64,000 nt of DNA, from NCBI GenBank assembly GCA_032622095.1, contig CP136068.1:161155465-161219464 (forward strand), given 5' to 3'. The stretch comes from Siphonodentalium dalli (taxonomy: Eukaryota > Mollusca > Scaphopoda > Gadilida > Siphonodentaliidae). Positions within the stretch are counted from its first letter, which is position 1, and each line of letters begins with the position of its first letter. Made by a program: the position numbers and the translations under genes. Positions 32,831 through 43,155 of this stretch are shown in pieces. The notes under the pieces are model-generated. The model saw only the letters and a list, made by a program, of their open reading frames with translations, was not told the DNA's origin and did not search any database.

Positions 32831-33265
32831 GAGGTATCACCCACACCCTTCGGTACGCGGGATTCAGGGTGTTTCGAAGCCGTACGCTGGATTCATAACC
32901 CCGAATTAACTGGTATTCAGGTTCAAGCAAAATATCTTGGACGCAGGTTCTGATGGCGCAAAATAATATTTTTGTGCTAGTTATCTGTATGAGTGAGTGG
33001 GTAGAATAGCTTCTTGGGCATATTCGACCACCATGCCATCATAAAGTATTATTAATCGTTTCATAACGGCCTCATAACGCCCATAACCCGACCGGCACTT
33101 CTGATTGTATATGTCTGATATTAAAACAGTCAATTTGTATGTCATTTATCGCATATTATTTCCTAACATGTATTCGGAATTCACCCCCCCCCCAAATTAA
33201 CTGGTATTCAGGATTCACCCCCCAAAATTAACTGGTATTCAGGATTCAGGGGGGGTGATACCCTC
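32831..33265. mobile_element. MITE-like element with 6-bp target duplication
   Basis: Left end GAGGTATCACCCACACCC; right end (complement) GAGGGTATCACCCCCCC. Perfect direct repeats ATACAG flank it (32825-32830 and 33266-33271). Near the right end AAATTAACTGGTATTCAGGA occurs twice in tandem, with a third, diverged form (GAATTAACTGGTATTCAGG) near the left end. No coding capacity. The superfamily is not certain. Confidence 0.75.
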
Positions 33266-33530
33266 ATACAGGTAAATTACGGTTGCATCGCTGCAGGTGG
33301 AACTACATAGTTTTTACCTGTTCACGTAGTTAGTTGTGGCACACGTGTATGTTGTAAGCAGTCTTGTGTTAGTTTTCTTGAACTAGCTGCCACAAAATGC
33401 CAGGCAAATTTTCGAGTGTGTGAACACAGTTACTACTGTTGTCAACGAGTTATTGATGAATACGCAGATATCTGGATTTGATTATAACCAATAGTCACTT
33501 AAAGGCACGGATGGGCTTCGCGGCGGGTAT

Positions 33531-33821
33531 AATGGTCACACCCTTTAAAACTGCCATAAACAAAACGAATATTAAGATATAGACATATTTTGTTCTTTTA
33601 TTAGAAAAATCGCATACAATGTCATTGTCAAGTTCGTATGATGTGTTATGTTAAAAAAAGCCAGGTTTTTTTTTTTTACATTTTTGCTTTTGTTTAGATA
33701 ACAAAGCGTACGAACTTGACAATAACATACTATATAGACAACATTTATGACTGTATAAGAACAAAGTCTGCCTATATTTTAATATTCTATTAGCTTCTGG
33801 CGGTTTTAGCAGATGTGACCG
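33531..33821. repeat. Long imperfect inverted repeat
   Basis: Left arm GGTCACACCCTTTAAAACTG, ATATTAAGATATAGACATAT, TTTGTTCTT and GTCAAGTTCGTA. Right arm TACGAACTTGAC, AAGAACAAAGTCTGCCTATA, TTTTAATAT and GCGGTTTTAGCAGATGTGAC. Arms of about 100 bp around a centre with a T-run. Foldback/MITE type; no duplication was seen at the ends. Confidence 0.75.
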
Positions 33822-35703
33822 TTTTAACAGCAACACCCATCCCAAAAGCGATCCGTGCATTTAACCCATAGACTATGTTACATGTTATTGTTCATGAGAA
33901 AATATTATATCTTAAAAACCAGCGGCGTTTCTTGACAATTGCCACTGTTTTGTTACAGTACTGTTTATAAATAATATTGTCACTGGAGGATTATCGACAT
34001 TGACAATGTCGGGCGATATTTGTTTTTCTTGACAAGGATGACCTAACTAACGTTGTATTACTATTCAGATATATCCACTGCGGAGACATTACTGGGTGTT
34101 CAGTCACAACCAACAGGTCTCAGTTCAATATTGCCTACCTCTCACTTATGGGTCAGTCGCACGTATTGCCAAAATGTCCTGCTTTCAAAATTGATTTTCT
34201 CAAAATCTGTCAGGAATTTCTTGCTGACATTCGGTACAATCGATTATTGTGACAGAATATTTAAGAACCATCGACACGTTGAAAATTATAACCTCTTTTA
34301 CTTTACTTTTAGGGCATGAACAATAATTGAGATTTCATTGTTTTCCGTCACCAAGAACTTCTGTAAAATGGATTTGTTTCAAAAGTTCAGTTCATGTATC
34401 CGTCATATCATATCTGAAGATTACGAGAGGAGACTTAATTAGTCGTGATTCGTGAAATTTAATGATAGTTTTCACTTAGAAAGGCAACTACCCATAAATA
34501 ATGTTATATATTTGTGAATGTTCATTTCATCCCTGCGGATCAATGAAAACGTGGGACGAGATTAGTTCTGAGTTCATACCTTTGTTAAACCTGACCACCA
34601 TATCTCCTATGCATGGTGGCATAATTCCAGGTTATTGCTCCTCGATTGAGTGGATCACACTTCATATCGACATTTGTTTTAATTTGGTTGGACATTTCGG
34701 CTGCGTTATTCTTCATTATAATATATGGGGGATATGATGTTATTATACAATTCAATCTTTAACTCAACATTATGATACAAATGAAGCCTCCTCTCATAGA
34801 ACGAAGACAATAAGCTATTTGTCGATTGTAGTTTTTTCTGTGAAATTATTAATTATGCTATCAGTAATTGGTACCAAAAATATATTATATTATCAACCTC
34901 TCAAATGTATTAAAATCCATTGATTTGGTCGTCTTTTAATTATTGCTCAGATTATATATACAACGAAGAATTATTCGCCGGATATGTCCAGAATATGTCC
35001 TTGTTGAAAATCTCTATTTTGGCTGGATTTATGAAACACGTGCTTAATTTACTTATTATTAAATGATGTGTTTTTGCTGATTGTTGTGATATTTAATTAC
35101 CATTGATGACATATATTTTAGCTTAATATTGTGTTCAACATTTGACGTTTAATAAAAACATGACATGATTGTATCAATGCATTGTATACTTGGACAATGG
35201 AACGTATGACTTTCTGAAAATGAATCCTTTATTATAACAGGGCCGCTTGGTTGTGTTGTATTGGGTCCACACGATTTACCCGCATTGACTAAAGTGCGCA
35301 GGGTTCCCAAATATGACAACGAATGCGAAGTTATTTAATGTTTTGTTAGGTTGTCCGATAGGAATATAATTATGAACTCATTCAGGGAAAGAAAGAGACA
35401 GTGCATTTTTTTCAAAAAACACTAGCATCCGTTGTATTCCGTGATTTGTATCATTCATATAATAACAGTCGGGTTAGTTTAAACGTTTTACAGTGATTTA
35501 CTGGCAGACGCTATTTGAATAGTGTGGGTAACCTTAACAACCGCTTAGAGATACTGGGAGCCAGTTCAAGTGTATACGTATATAAAATGTACATGGACAT
35601 AATTAAATGACCCACAATGTTTTTATTTCAACTTGGATCAATTTCTTGTGAAGTTAAACAGAGTAGATTTCCCTTGGTCCATATATAGAGGATATCCAAC
35701 GAG
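33822..35703. other. No gene seen
   Basis: Frames at 34053-34319 and 34501-34737 show no domain. The piece 34180-34295 is a diverged copy of the repeat at 62600-62700 (shared ATATTTAAG and AAATTATAACC blocks). The rest is AT-rich. Confidence 0.45.
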
Positions 35704-35821
35704 TTATGTTGGGATATAAGATTTTATGAAATGAGATTGACAAATTTGATTCACGAGTCATATACAAGTTGTGAATCAAATTTATCAAATGAGTTTTATA
35801 AAATATTATATCCCAACATAA
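35704..35821. mobile_element. Small MITE, about 118 bp, CGAG flanks
   Basis: Ends TTATGTTGGGATATAAGATT and (right, complement) TTATGTTGGGATATAATATT; arms continue inward through GATTCAC...GTGAATC. Direct CGAG repeats flank it (35700-35703 and 35822-35825). No coding capacity. Confidence 0.75.
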
Positions 35822-35825
35822 CGAG

Positions 35826-36779
35826 ATGAAGATCTTGTATATCATATAAAAAAAACTAAAGCCTTATGCATTTTAACATCAGCTCTGTAGAGAACACCCA
35901 TACTGTATACAAGTCTCGTGTTGGCTCAGACGCTTCACCACTATACGTCAGTACTGCGCTACACGTGCAACGAAATATAGTCCCTTTTAGTTTCGTCTTT
36001 ATGTGACGCCTATTTGGTTATTTATTGGTAATATTTGTCAATAACATTATTTTGTCAATAATATAATATAATTTGTTTATCTTTTGGTATGGAAACAAAA
36101 TGACGTCACGCGCGCATGTATACAATGAAAGTGATTATCGCTGGGACTATTAGCTATTAGCCACTAGTGACTGATAAGAAAATATGTAATGGATTTGTCA
36201 ATGATATTATATGGGTTGCATGCGATATATGTTAATACGGAATGGTAGAGCACGTATGAACGTATGGACGAGAAATCGGCAAATATATTATTTTTGTGTT
36301 AAAATGTACTGGTCTACATATAAAAACCGATAACAGGCGTATCAATATGGCGTACAACATAGTTCCGATGAATCCAGTCTTAATGAGTATTTCCCACATA
36401 CTAAAACTTGAGTTACTGAATATTTGCTGAATATCCATTGGGCGGTTTAGGTGGCGAAAGTTACGCACGAGAAGAATTTGTATCTACTGAAGGGAATGAG
36501 AAAGGACTGCTAAGGTATCATGTAGATAACAAAATAGCAGTCATTATACATTCAGCTTCAACACATGATACTCTTTACGCCTTTACGCTCTTCGGGAGTC
36601 AGATTTGGACAACGACCATCCTTCAACTCGAGTTTATCTGAACTACCTTTAACAATGGCGGACAAAATCGGAGTGCGTTACCGATTGGCCGATCAAATGA
36701 CGTTGAGTGACGACGGATGCGCCTCCGAGAATGTTTCTTTGATAATAATAGAAATGGGAAACATACTAAAAAAGATGAT
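35826..36779. other. No certain gene; may include the 5' part of the Penelope-like element
   Basis: No clear domain. The part from about 36430 has GC content and word use like the element downstream and may be its decayed N-terminal coding region, but I could not match a motif. Confidence 0.35.
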
Positions 36780-39239
36780 AAACTCGAGTTGAAGAAGGCG
36801 GGTGGGATATTGCGCTGGACACATATATACAACTGGTGAAGAATGACATTATCTCGAATGTGAAAAGGAGTTCTGTCCAAAATCTGACGCTCGAAAAGCG
36901 TAAAGGCATGAAGTACTTAATAAAAAATCCCCAGATAATAATTCGACGGGCAGATAAAGGCTCAGGTGTCGTAATACTTAATAAAAATGATTACCTCGAG
37001 GGACTACGTGGATAGGTTTCGAAGAACAACTCATATAAACCCACCACTAAAAACGCGTGGATAAAGCAACACGAATGTTCGGTCAACTTTAACCCTTTAC
37101 CCAACAGAACGGCCCTGTGCCAATGCATTCTCGTATATATGCGAGTCGACCATAGGTCGCCTCGCATATATAAGAGAATGCATTGGCTTAACACATATTA
37201 AAAATGATAAAATTGTCAAAGAATGTAGAAAAATATTATAAAAATTGTTAAAAAATGTAAGAAAAAATTATAAAATTGTTAAAGAATGTAAGAACAAATG
37301 GTAAAAAGTGTTATTTTTTTTTTAGGCCAATGTATTCTCTTATATGTGCGAGGCGACCTATGGTCGAATCGCATATATAAGAGAATGCATTGGTACAGGG
37401 AATAACTGTAACCATCACAATGTGCTCGATGAACCGGTTCCAATGATATCCATATTTGTATGGTGTTATTGAGACAGACCGAAGATATTTTAGGCTGTTG
37501 AAGCTTTATTTGGGCGTTTTTGGCCGTTTTGTTGGGTAAAGGGTTAATTAAAATGAAAAATTCAGGAGTAATCTTCAGCACTCTACACAGATATATGAAG
37601 CCTAGAAATTCGACAGAAAGGAAACTTAAAGGATATGCAAAGCTTCATAAAGAAAATATGAGTTTATTTTTCGTTTTAGACGTGTTACGTGGATGGTGTT
37701 ACGGATTTACATTGTGCCTGTTGAGAACCATTGTAAGCGGGGTAATCACGTCAACGGATAAAAAATGGCAGATGTGACTGAGAGTGAATTACATAAGTTC
37801 GTTGAGGATTCTCCGAGCTTCGTAAGAGGTACAACTGATTTTTTAAATAATCTGGAATGCATTAAAGGACGGATTCCACAAAATTCTTTTATGTTTTCTT
37901 TAGATGTGTACAAACTGTTTACGTCGATTCCGAGGAATGAGGGCGTGTAGGGAAGGACTTGGCCAAAGGAGCGACAAATATATACCAACATACCAAGTTA
38001 TTAAAATGAGGTTATTTTTGGACAACAATGTGATTAGCGTAGGAGAAGAGTATTTTATCCAACATGAAGGTGTAGCGAGCGCGACCGAGCTGTGTATGAA
38101 CTATGCTTGCTCGTGTGTGCGGAAATGGGACGAGAAATTGATGATGTTTAAGGAACCTACTGCATTTTACCAGCGCTACATTGGTGACGGTTTTGGAATC
38201 TGGAGTTGGGTCTATAGAAAGTTTAATGGAATTTTATGACTATGCGAACAGCATACATTCAAACATAAAGGTAGAATTGAGATACGACAGGAAAATGATT
38301 GAGTTCTTGGACGTGTATGTAAAATCAACCGATACAGGCATTTACACTGACTTATCCCACAAAAACCCACCGACAAACAAATGTACCTCAATAGCAAGTC
38401 AGACCACCCGAGACATACCAAGAAGTCGATGGTATATGGATTAGGAGTACGAATTCGGAGGATTTGCGAGAAAAAAGGACTATGTACGACAGAGAGGCAA
38501 ACGTAAGAAGCAACTCTGGCTACAAGCATACAGCTCCAAATTTGTTGAGACGCAACTGACACGGGTGGTAGATTGTATAGGGATGTACCGCTACACGGGA
38601 CAAAGCGCGAATGACAAGAGTTCCTCTGGTCGCCACGTTCTCGAATAACCTCCCGGACCTTAGGTCGATTACACAAAAAACACATAAACGTGCTTCATGA
38701 CTCGGAACGGACGATAAAAGTGTTCTCGGAGCCTCCACTTATTGCGTTTAGGAGAGACTCAAATATATGTGATATATTGGGTCACGCAAAGACAAAACGT
38801 TTGGTCCGCTCGACACCAGGTCCTGTTCCCCTGTGCGATAAAAACTGCAAGTATGTATTTCAATTTCATTTGAACAAGTAACGAACTCCGTGAAAACAAG
38901 TGGTATACTGTTAGACATAATGTGAATTGTAAAGCTCAAAATGTGATATATTGCTTGTCATGTAGGAAATGCGAAACAGGTATATATATTGGTGAAACAG
39001 AACGCACGTTTGGGGAGCGGATGAGAGAACATATGCGGGATATTGACAATTTTGAGAAGACGGTTTTTTCTTATTTGAATTCAAATGGACATGGTGCCCG
39101 TGACCTAATGTTCTCCGTTCTGGACATGGTACATGGTGGACTTCAGTTGCGCCTAGTTAAGGCAGAGGCCTATATCATCAGGCGCTTGTACACACGGATA
39201 CCTAATGGACTAAATTATCGGCATAGGTACTTAGTGTGA
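36780..39239 (+). pseudogene. Penelope-like element: reverse transcriptase and GIY-YIG nuclease, broken
   Basis: In order, frames carry: WDIALDTYIQLVKNDI (36803) and ADKGSGVVILNKNDYL (36957) from the N-terminal RT region; a 451-bp MITE (37093-37543); GYAKLHKEN; FMFSLDVYKLFTSIP (RT motif A, 37889); GVASATELCMNYA; YQRYIGDGFGIW (38170); MIEFLDVYVKSTDTG and PTDKQMYLNSKSDHPRHTKK; LIAFRRDSNICDILGHAKT (38740). Last comes NVIYCLSCRKCETGIYIGET with ERTFGERMREH (38940-39030), the GIY-YIG nuclease of Penelope-like elements, up to EAYIIRRLYTRIPNGLN and a stop at 39239. Several frameshifts and stops, the MITE, and loss of the first catalytic Asp (YIGD where YxDD is expected) make it inactive. Confidence 0.9.
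37093..37543. mobile_element. TTAA-type MITE (piggyBac-like) with twin-hairpin module
   Basis: Ends CCCTTTACCCAACA and TGTTGGGTAAAGGG, flanked by TTAA on both sides (37089-37092 and 37544-37547). TTAA duplication with CCC/GGG termini is the hallmark of piggyBac-type elements. Hairpins of 67 nt at 37120-37186 and 37327-37393 face each other across an AT-rich spacer. An asymmetric block of about 125 bp (37400-37525) lies on the right. It is inserted in the Penelope-like reverse transcriptase. The copy at 49669-50061 is in the opposite orientation. Confidence 0.93.
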
Positions 39240-39240
39240 G

Positions 39241-39590
39241 AGTTACGATTGTTATGGTCAGGAATTGGTTAGGATTAGGGTTTGGTTACTGTTAGGGTTA
39301 TTGTTATGATTAAGGTTTGGGTAAGGGGTAGGGTTAGCGTTAGGTTATTGTAAGGTGCTGTGGTAGTTAGGGTTAGCGTTATGTTATGTGTAAGGTGCTG
39401 TGGTGGTTAGGGTTAATGTTATGGTCAATGTCAGGATAGACTTAGGTTGGGATTAGTGTTTGTTTATGGTTTGGTAAGGGTGTGGTGGTTAGGGTTAAAG
39501 TCAGTGTTATGGATTTAGTGTAGGGTTAGTGTTTGTTAGGGTTAGGATTTGGTTTGGTTAGGTTTGGTTAGGGTTTACACTTAGTGTTTT
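39241..39590. repeat. Degenerate telomere-like repeat tract (GGTTAG/TTAGGG)
   Basis: Dense GTTAGGGTTA, GGTTAGGG and GGTTTGG(T/G) words in one strand orientation (G-rich strand on +), beginning one base after the stop codon of the Penelope-like element. Units are irregular, so this is an old interstitial tract, or a satellite resembling the metazoan TTAGGG telomere. Confidence 0.85.
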
Positions 39591-39594
39591 TTTC

Positions 39595-40480
39595 AGTTTA
39601 AGCCCGAACATCGTTCGGCCCAATTTTTCGTCACTGAGTACGTTCCCATGTTTTTCATTTCCCCCAATTCCCAATGTTTTCCGGCCCGAGCAGCTCGACC
39701 CAAAACATTTTCAAACCAAAATGTTTGGCCGAGGTGGCGATGAACAAATTTGGAATTATTCCTGTAAATTTTGACATGTTTCGGCTCGAGCAGCGCTCGG
39801 ACCACTTTTCGACTCTCTTGCAAAACTAGACCCAATTTATGTTCGTCCAAGATGTTGGCCGATGTGGCTATGAACGGTTCTGGAGTTGTCTCGATCATTT
39901 CCGTCAATTTCCCGACTTTCCTTATTTTCGACACAATTTTTCAATTTCGACCCAATTTGTCGGCCCAATGTTTCGTGCCACATCACTGAGTATGTTCCGA
40001 AGGTCATTACCCCAATGTTTTTGACCCGAGCAGTGTTCGGACCTAATGACTAAATTTTGGGGTCATTCCGGTCATTTTATGATTTTTTTCGCACAAGCAC
40101 GCAAAATATTTGGCTATGAACGATTCTGGATTTACCCCGGTAATTTTCCGCACTTCCCCTATTTTCGACCCAAACTTTTTCCGGCCAACTTGTTTGTGCC
40201 ACATCACTGAATACGTTCAAGTAATTTCCCCCAAATCCCAATGTTTTTTCGACCCGAACAGCGTTCGGACCACTTTAGAGCCCCTTTTTCAAGCTCCACT
40301 CAAAATATTTTTGGCCCAAGGTGTATATGAGGTGTCAGTGAACTAATATGTGGTCATTCCGACCATTTTCTGATATATGACGATAAGAAATAAGGAATAA
40401 CGAATAAGGAACAAAATTCACGAATTTGGGGGTAATTCCGGTCAGTGTCTGACATTTTCAGTCCGAGCACGTTTCTAGAC
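39595..40480. repeat. Diverged tandem repeats (GACCCGAGCAGCGTTCGGACC units)
   Basis: The motifs CCCAATGTTTT, (G)CCCGA(G/A)CAGCG(T/C)TCGG and TCACTGA(G/A)TACGTTC recur around 39620-39700, 39770-39810, 39985-40040 and 40205-40275. Spacing is irregular (about 115-245 bp). Clearly GC-richer than the surroundings and non-coding. An old satellite-like block next to the telomere-like tract. Confidence 0.7.
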
Positions 40481-41892
40481 TTGATCTAGTTTTTGTATAT
40501 AATTATAATTGAATTTAATTTAATTTGAAATTGCCCAAATGTACCGAGGGATTCGTGGTACCATCCGTTGTTCGAGACAAGGATATAGTATATAACCCTC
40601 CTGCATACTGGCAGTGAAGTGGCCATATATTCTTGATTGGCGGGGTGTCCACTCCGAATGGCTAACCAACCAGACCAGACTATAAATACTTGTCTAACTG
40701 CTGTAAACAATTATATATGTTCACAAATTTGGACATCATTATTCATTGCAGTAGATTCAAATGCTCAATCTGAATTTGGTCAGTGTAATGCTATAATAAT
40801 TAGACTGACATTGTTCACACCTACGGGACACTATATAGTGAATGGTTTATACTCAACTGTTTGATAATTTATTATGTTGGCTAATATTAAGTTCGGTGGA
40901 ATTAGACCGCAAGCGGAATATAAGATGGTGCTCTTATGATTTATCTATTGGTGATTACTCCAATTTCCCACTCATACGTAGCTAGGAGCGACGAATAACA
41001 GCACTGTTGACCGCCTGATTCCAATGACGATAATAATGTGGAACGATTATCCACTGTATTGCCATGGAAATGGTGATCACTGGTGTTATTATAATACAAA
41101 CATCGGAAATTCCGCGCAATCCACCCTGTTCCATCACAAATATATATATTGTGTTTCGTGGTTCATTTACATGAATATTAATGGTGACTATTCTATACAA
41201 TCTATCGTTAGGAATGCCATATGAGATATTAACTCACGATATGTATATTCAAAGCTGGTGATGTCTTGGTCGAATTAAGACGAAAACATATAGCAAAATA
41301 TTACAAACGAACGTTTCAATCACTTTTTTTTATTTTCGTACTCAAAATCATCGGTTAATTACCAATAGAAAAAGTATACTGGAGAGAGTTTCGGCCCATT
41401 CAGTTGATGGATTACACGCCCTTCTTGAATGCGATGCCTTGGTCGATTTGAGGCGAAAACATATAGCAAAATATTACCACTCCACCCCACCCCCGGCGAT
41501 ACAACAACCCTCCCGAGATGCAATTACAGCAGATTCAACCCCAATCTACATATGTCACAAACAACACGCAGTTACTTAATTAATGCTTCTATATATTTAC
41601 CACAACGTTGGTAAATCGATGATTTGTGGCGGTGTGTGCCCATTGTGAAATATGCATAAATTTAACGTGTTCGAGCACTGTACTGGTATGACCTCAAACG
41701 CATCCCTGACAGGAGGCATGACCTATACATTCAGTCTATTCGAAGGATACTCATTTTGTTGCCATTTCGTGATTATATGTGTTGTTATTATTGGAAAGGG
41801 CAGTCAGTGTATAATCGTGTTTTATTTTTCTTGAAATACTATGGGTTGGGCGGTGGACATGGTCGATCTCAGACGCGAACATTATACAACAT
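40481..41892. other. No certain gene; one short direct duplication
   Basis: TTGGTCGA(A/T)TT(A/G)AG followed by CGAAAACATATAGCAAAATA occurs at 41267-41303 and 41440-41475. Frames near 40637-40864 and 41024-41224 have no recognisable domain or supported splice sites. Confidence 0.45.
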
Positions 41893-42475
41893 ATTATTAT
41901 CCATCCCTTAACTAACACCATTTCCGATTTGGCAAAAGCCGCCACGTGATAGTCCTGGAAAAAGTAATATTGGACTCCCGAAAGTCATATTGGACTCCCA
42001 AGTGTGCAATATCACTTTTGTATCGGGACTCTGTGACGTCACGAATTAACTATTGCGAAACGAATCGGTGAAATTGTGATGCGCGCGCAACGCTGGTGGG
42101 TTTAGCAGACATTTCACTTCGGCATTGAGTGTTTTTCATTTCCGTTTTACTGTTTAATGCATTCTGATGATCAAATACAGGCTTTGAAAGAGAATTGAGT
42201 GCCGATAAATATAAAAAATAACCACTAAAGTTTTATTCCCAAAATTTGAAAAAACATAAAGATGGATAAAAATAAAGTTATTATACAGTGTTGTGTACAA
42301 TTATGAGTTTTTCTTGTACTCGTCCAGTTTGTGGTGAAAAGATTGGACTCGACACCTGGACTCGTCAAAAAAACTCATGCTGTACACAACATTGTATAAC
42401 TTTTTATTATCCATCCCTTAACTAACACCATTTCCGATTGGGCAAAAGCCGCCACGTGACAGTCCTGGAAAAAGT
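41893..42475. repeat. 73-bp direct repeats bracketing a foldback element
   Basis: Two copies of ATTATCCATCCCTTAACTAA, CACCATTTCCGATT(T/G)GGCA, AAAGCCGCCACGTGA(T/C)AGT, CCTGGAAAAAGT (41893-41965 and 42403-42475) lie exactly 510 bp apart with about three differences. Between them is a foldback (42276-42403) with CGTCCAGTTTGTGGTGAAAA, related to the element at 44561-44726. The second copy abuts the recombinase frame. Confidence 0.85.
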
Positions 42476-43024
42476 CTCAGATACCCACACGACGGATCGT
42501 CAGTTTGGTTTAAGGCTCAAGTCCATTCTCTTGGGAATATCATGAAGAAGATGGCAGAGCAGGGTGGAATTCCAGGTCAGAAAACTAACCACAGCGGAAG
42601 AAAAACTACTGTTAAACGACTACGGGAGGCTGATTTTGACAATGTGGATATAATACAGTTGACAGGACACAAAAATGCTCAGAGTTTGAACGAGTACAGT
42701 ACAGTAACTATCAAAAAACAAAAAAACATGTCAGAAACCGTAACCCATCCAACAAATGTTGCTAGTACTAGTAGTGCTGAAAGTGGACAGGACAATTCCA
42801 ATGCTCTGTTTGATGAAGGGATAAATTTCAGTGTTGTTATTCGTGACATTGAGGAATTTGAACGCAATGTGCCTAAACCTGTTGAAAGTGAGAAGGAAAA
42901 TTGTATGCCAACCAAGACAAGTATATGTAATACATGTAGTCCACAGAATCAGCAATATCCCGTATTTTCTGGATCTACTGTAAATGGTGGTGTGTTTAAC
43001 ATAAACATTCAGATTCAAAAGTAG
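42474..43024 (+). CDS. Crypton/DUF3504-type tyrosine recombinase, C-terminal fragment
   Basis: From the end of the 73-bp repeat the frame reads SLRYPHDGSSVWFKAQV, HSLGNIMKKMAEQGGI, KTNHSGRKTTVKRL, IIQLTGHKNAQSLNEYSTV and ends QYPVFSGSTVNGGVFNI-, stop at 43024. NHSGRK (HxxR), GHK (second His) and the Y of EYS are the C-terminal catalytic residues of tyrosine recombinases. The WFKAQV...KKMAE...NHSGRKT...TGHK series is that of metazoan Crypton elements and their domesticated relatives (DUF3504). The N-terminal half and first catalytic Arg are missing, so it is a truncated element or a last exon. No stop interrupts about 180 codons. Confidence 0.75.
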
Positions 43025-43025
43025 T

Positions 43026-43155
43026 AAAATGCTGTGATATAGGGACTGTGATATAGAGACTGTGATATAGAGACTGTGATACATAGACTGTGGTACAGGT
43101 ACCATGATATACACTTAGAGACTTTGATATAGAAACTGTGATACGAGTATAGAGT
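43026..43155. repeat. 16-bp tandem repeat
   Basis: About eight imperfect copies of GACTGTGATATAGAGA, directly after the recombinase stop. Confidence 0.85.

Noticed and set aside
34053-34319. Possible exon after an acceptor-like CTATTCAG
   Set aside because: No domain; part of the region (34180-34295) matches the repeat at 62.6 kb, so it is repeat-derived.
37089-37547. Hairpins considered as Helitron 3' ends or rho-independent terminators
   Set aside because: No CTRR end or TC start is seen; the TTAA/CCC termini and paired inverted hairpins fit a TIR element instead, and bacterial terminators do not apply here.
39241-39590. True chromosome end
   Set aside because: The repeats are degenerate and ordinary sequence continues for 24 kb beyond them.
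40637-40864. Possible second lectin exon (ATTGGCGGGGTGTCCACTCC resembles WIGGV coding)
   Set aside because: The Trp is missing, a stop follows at once, and no other lectin motif is present.
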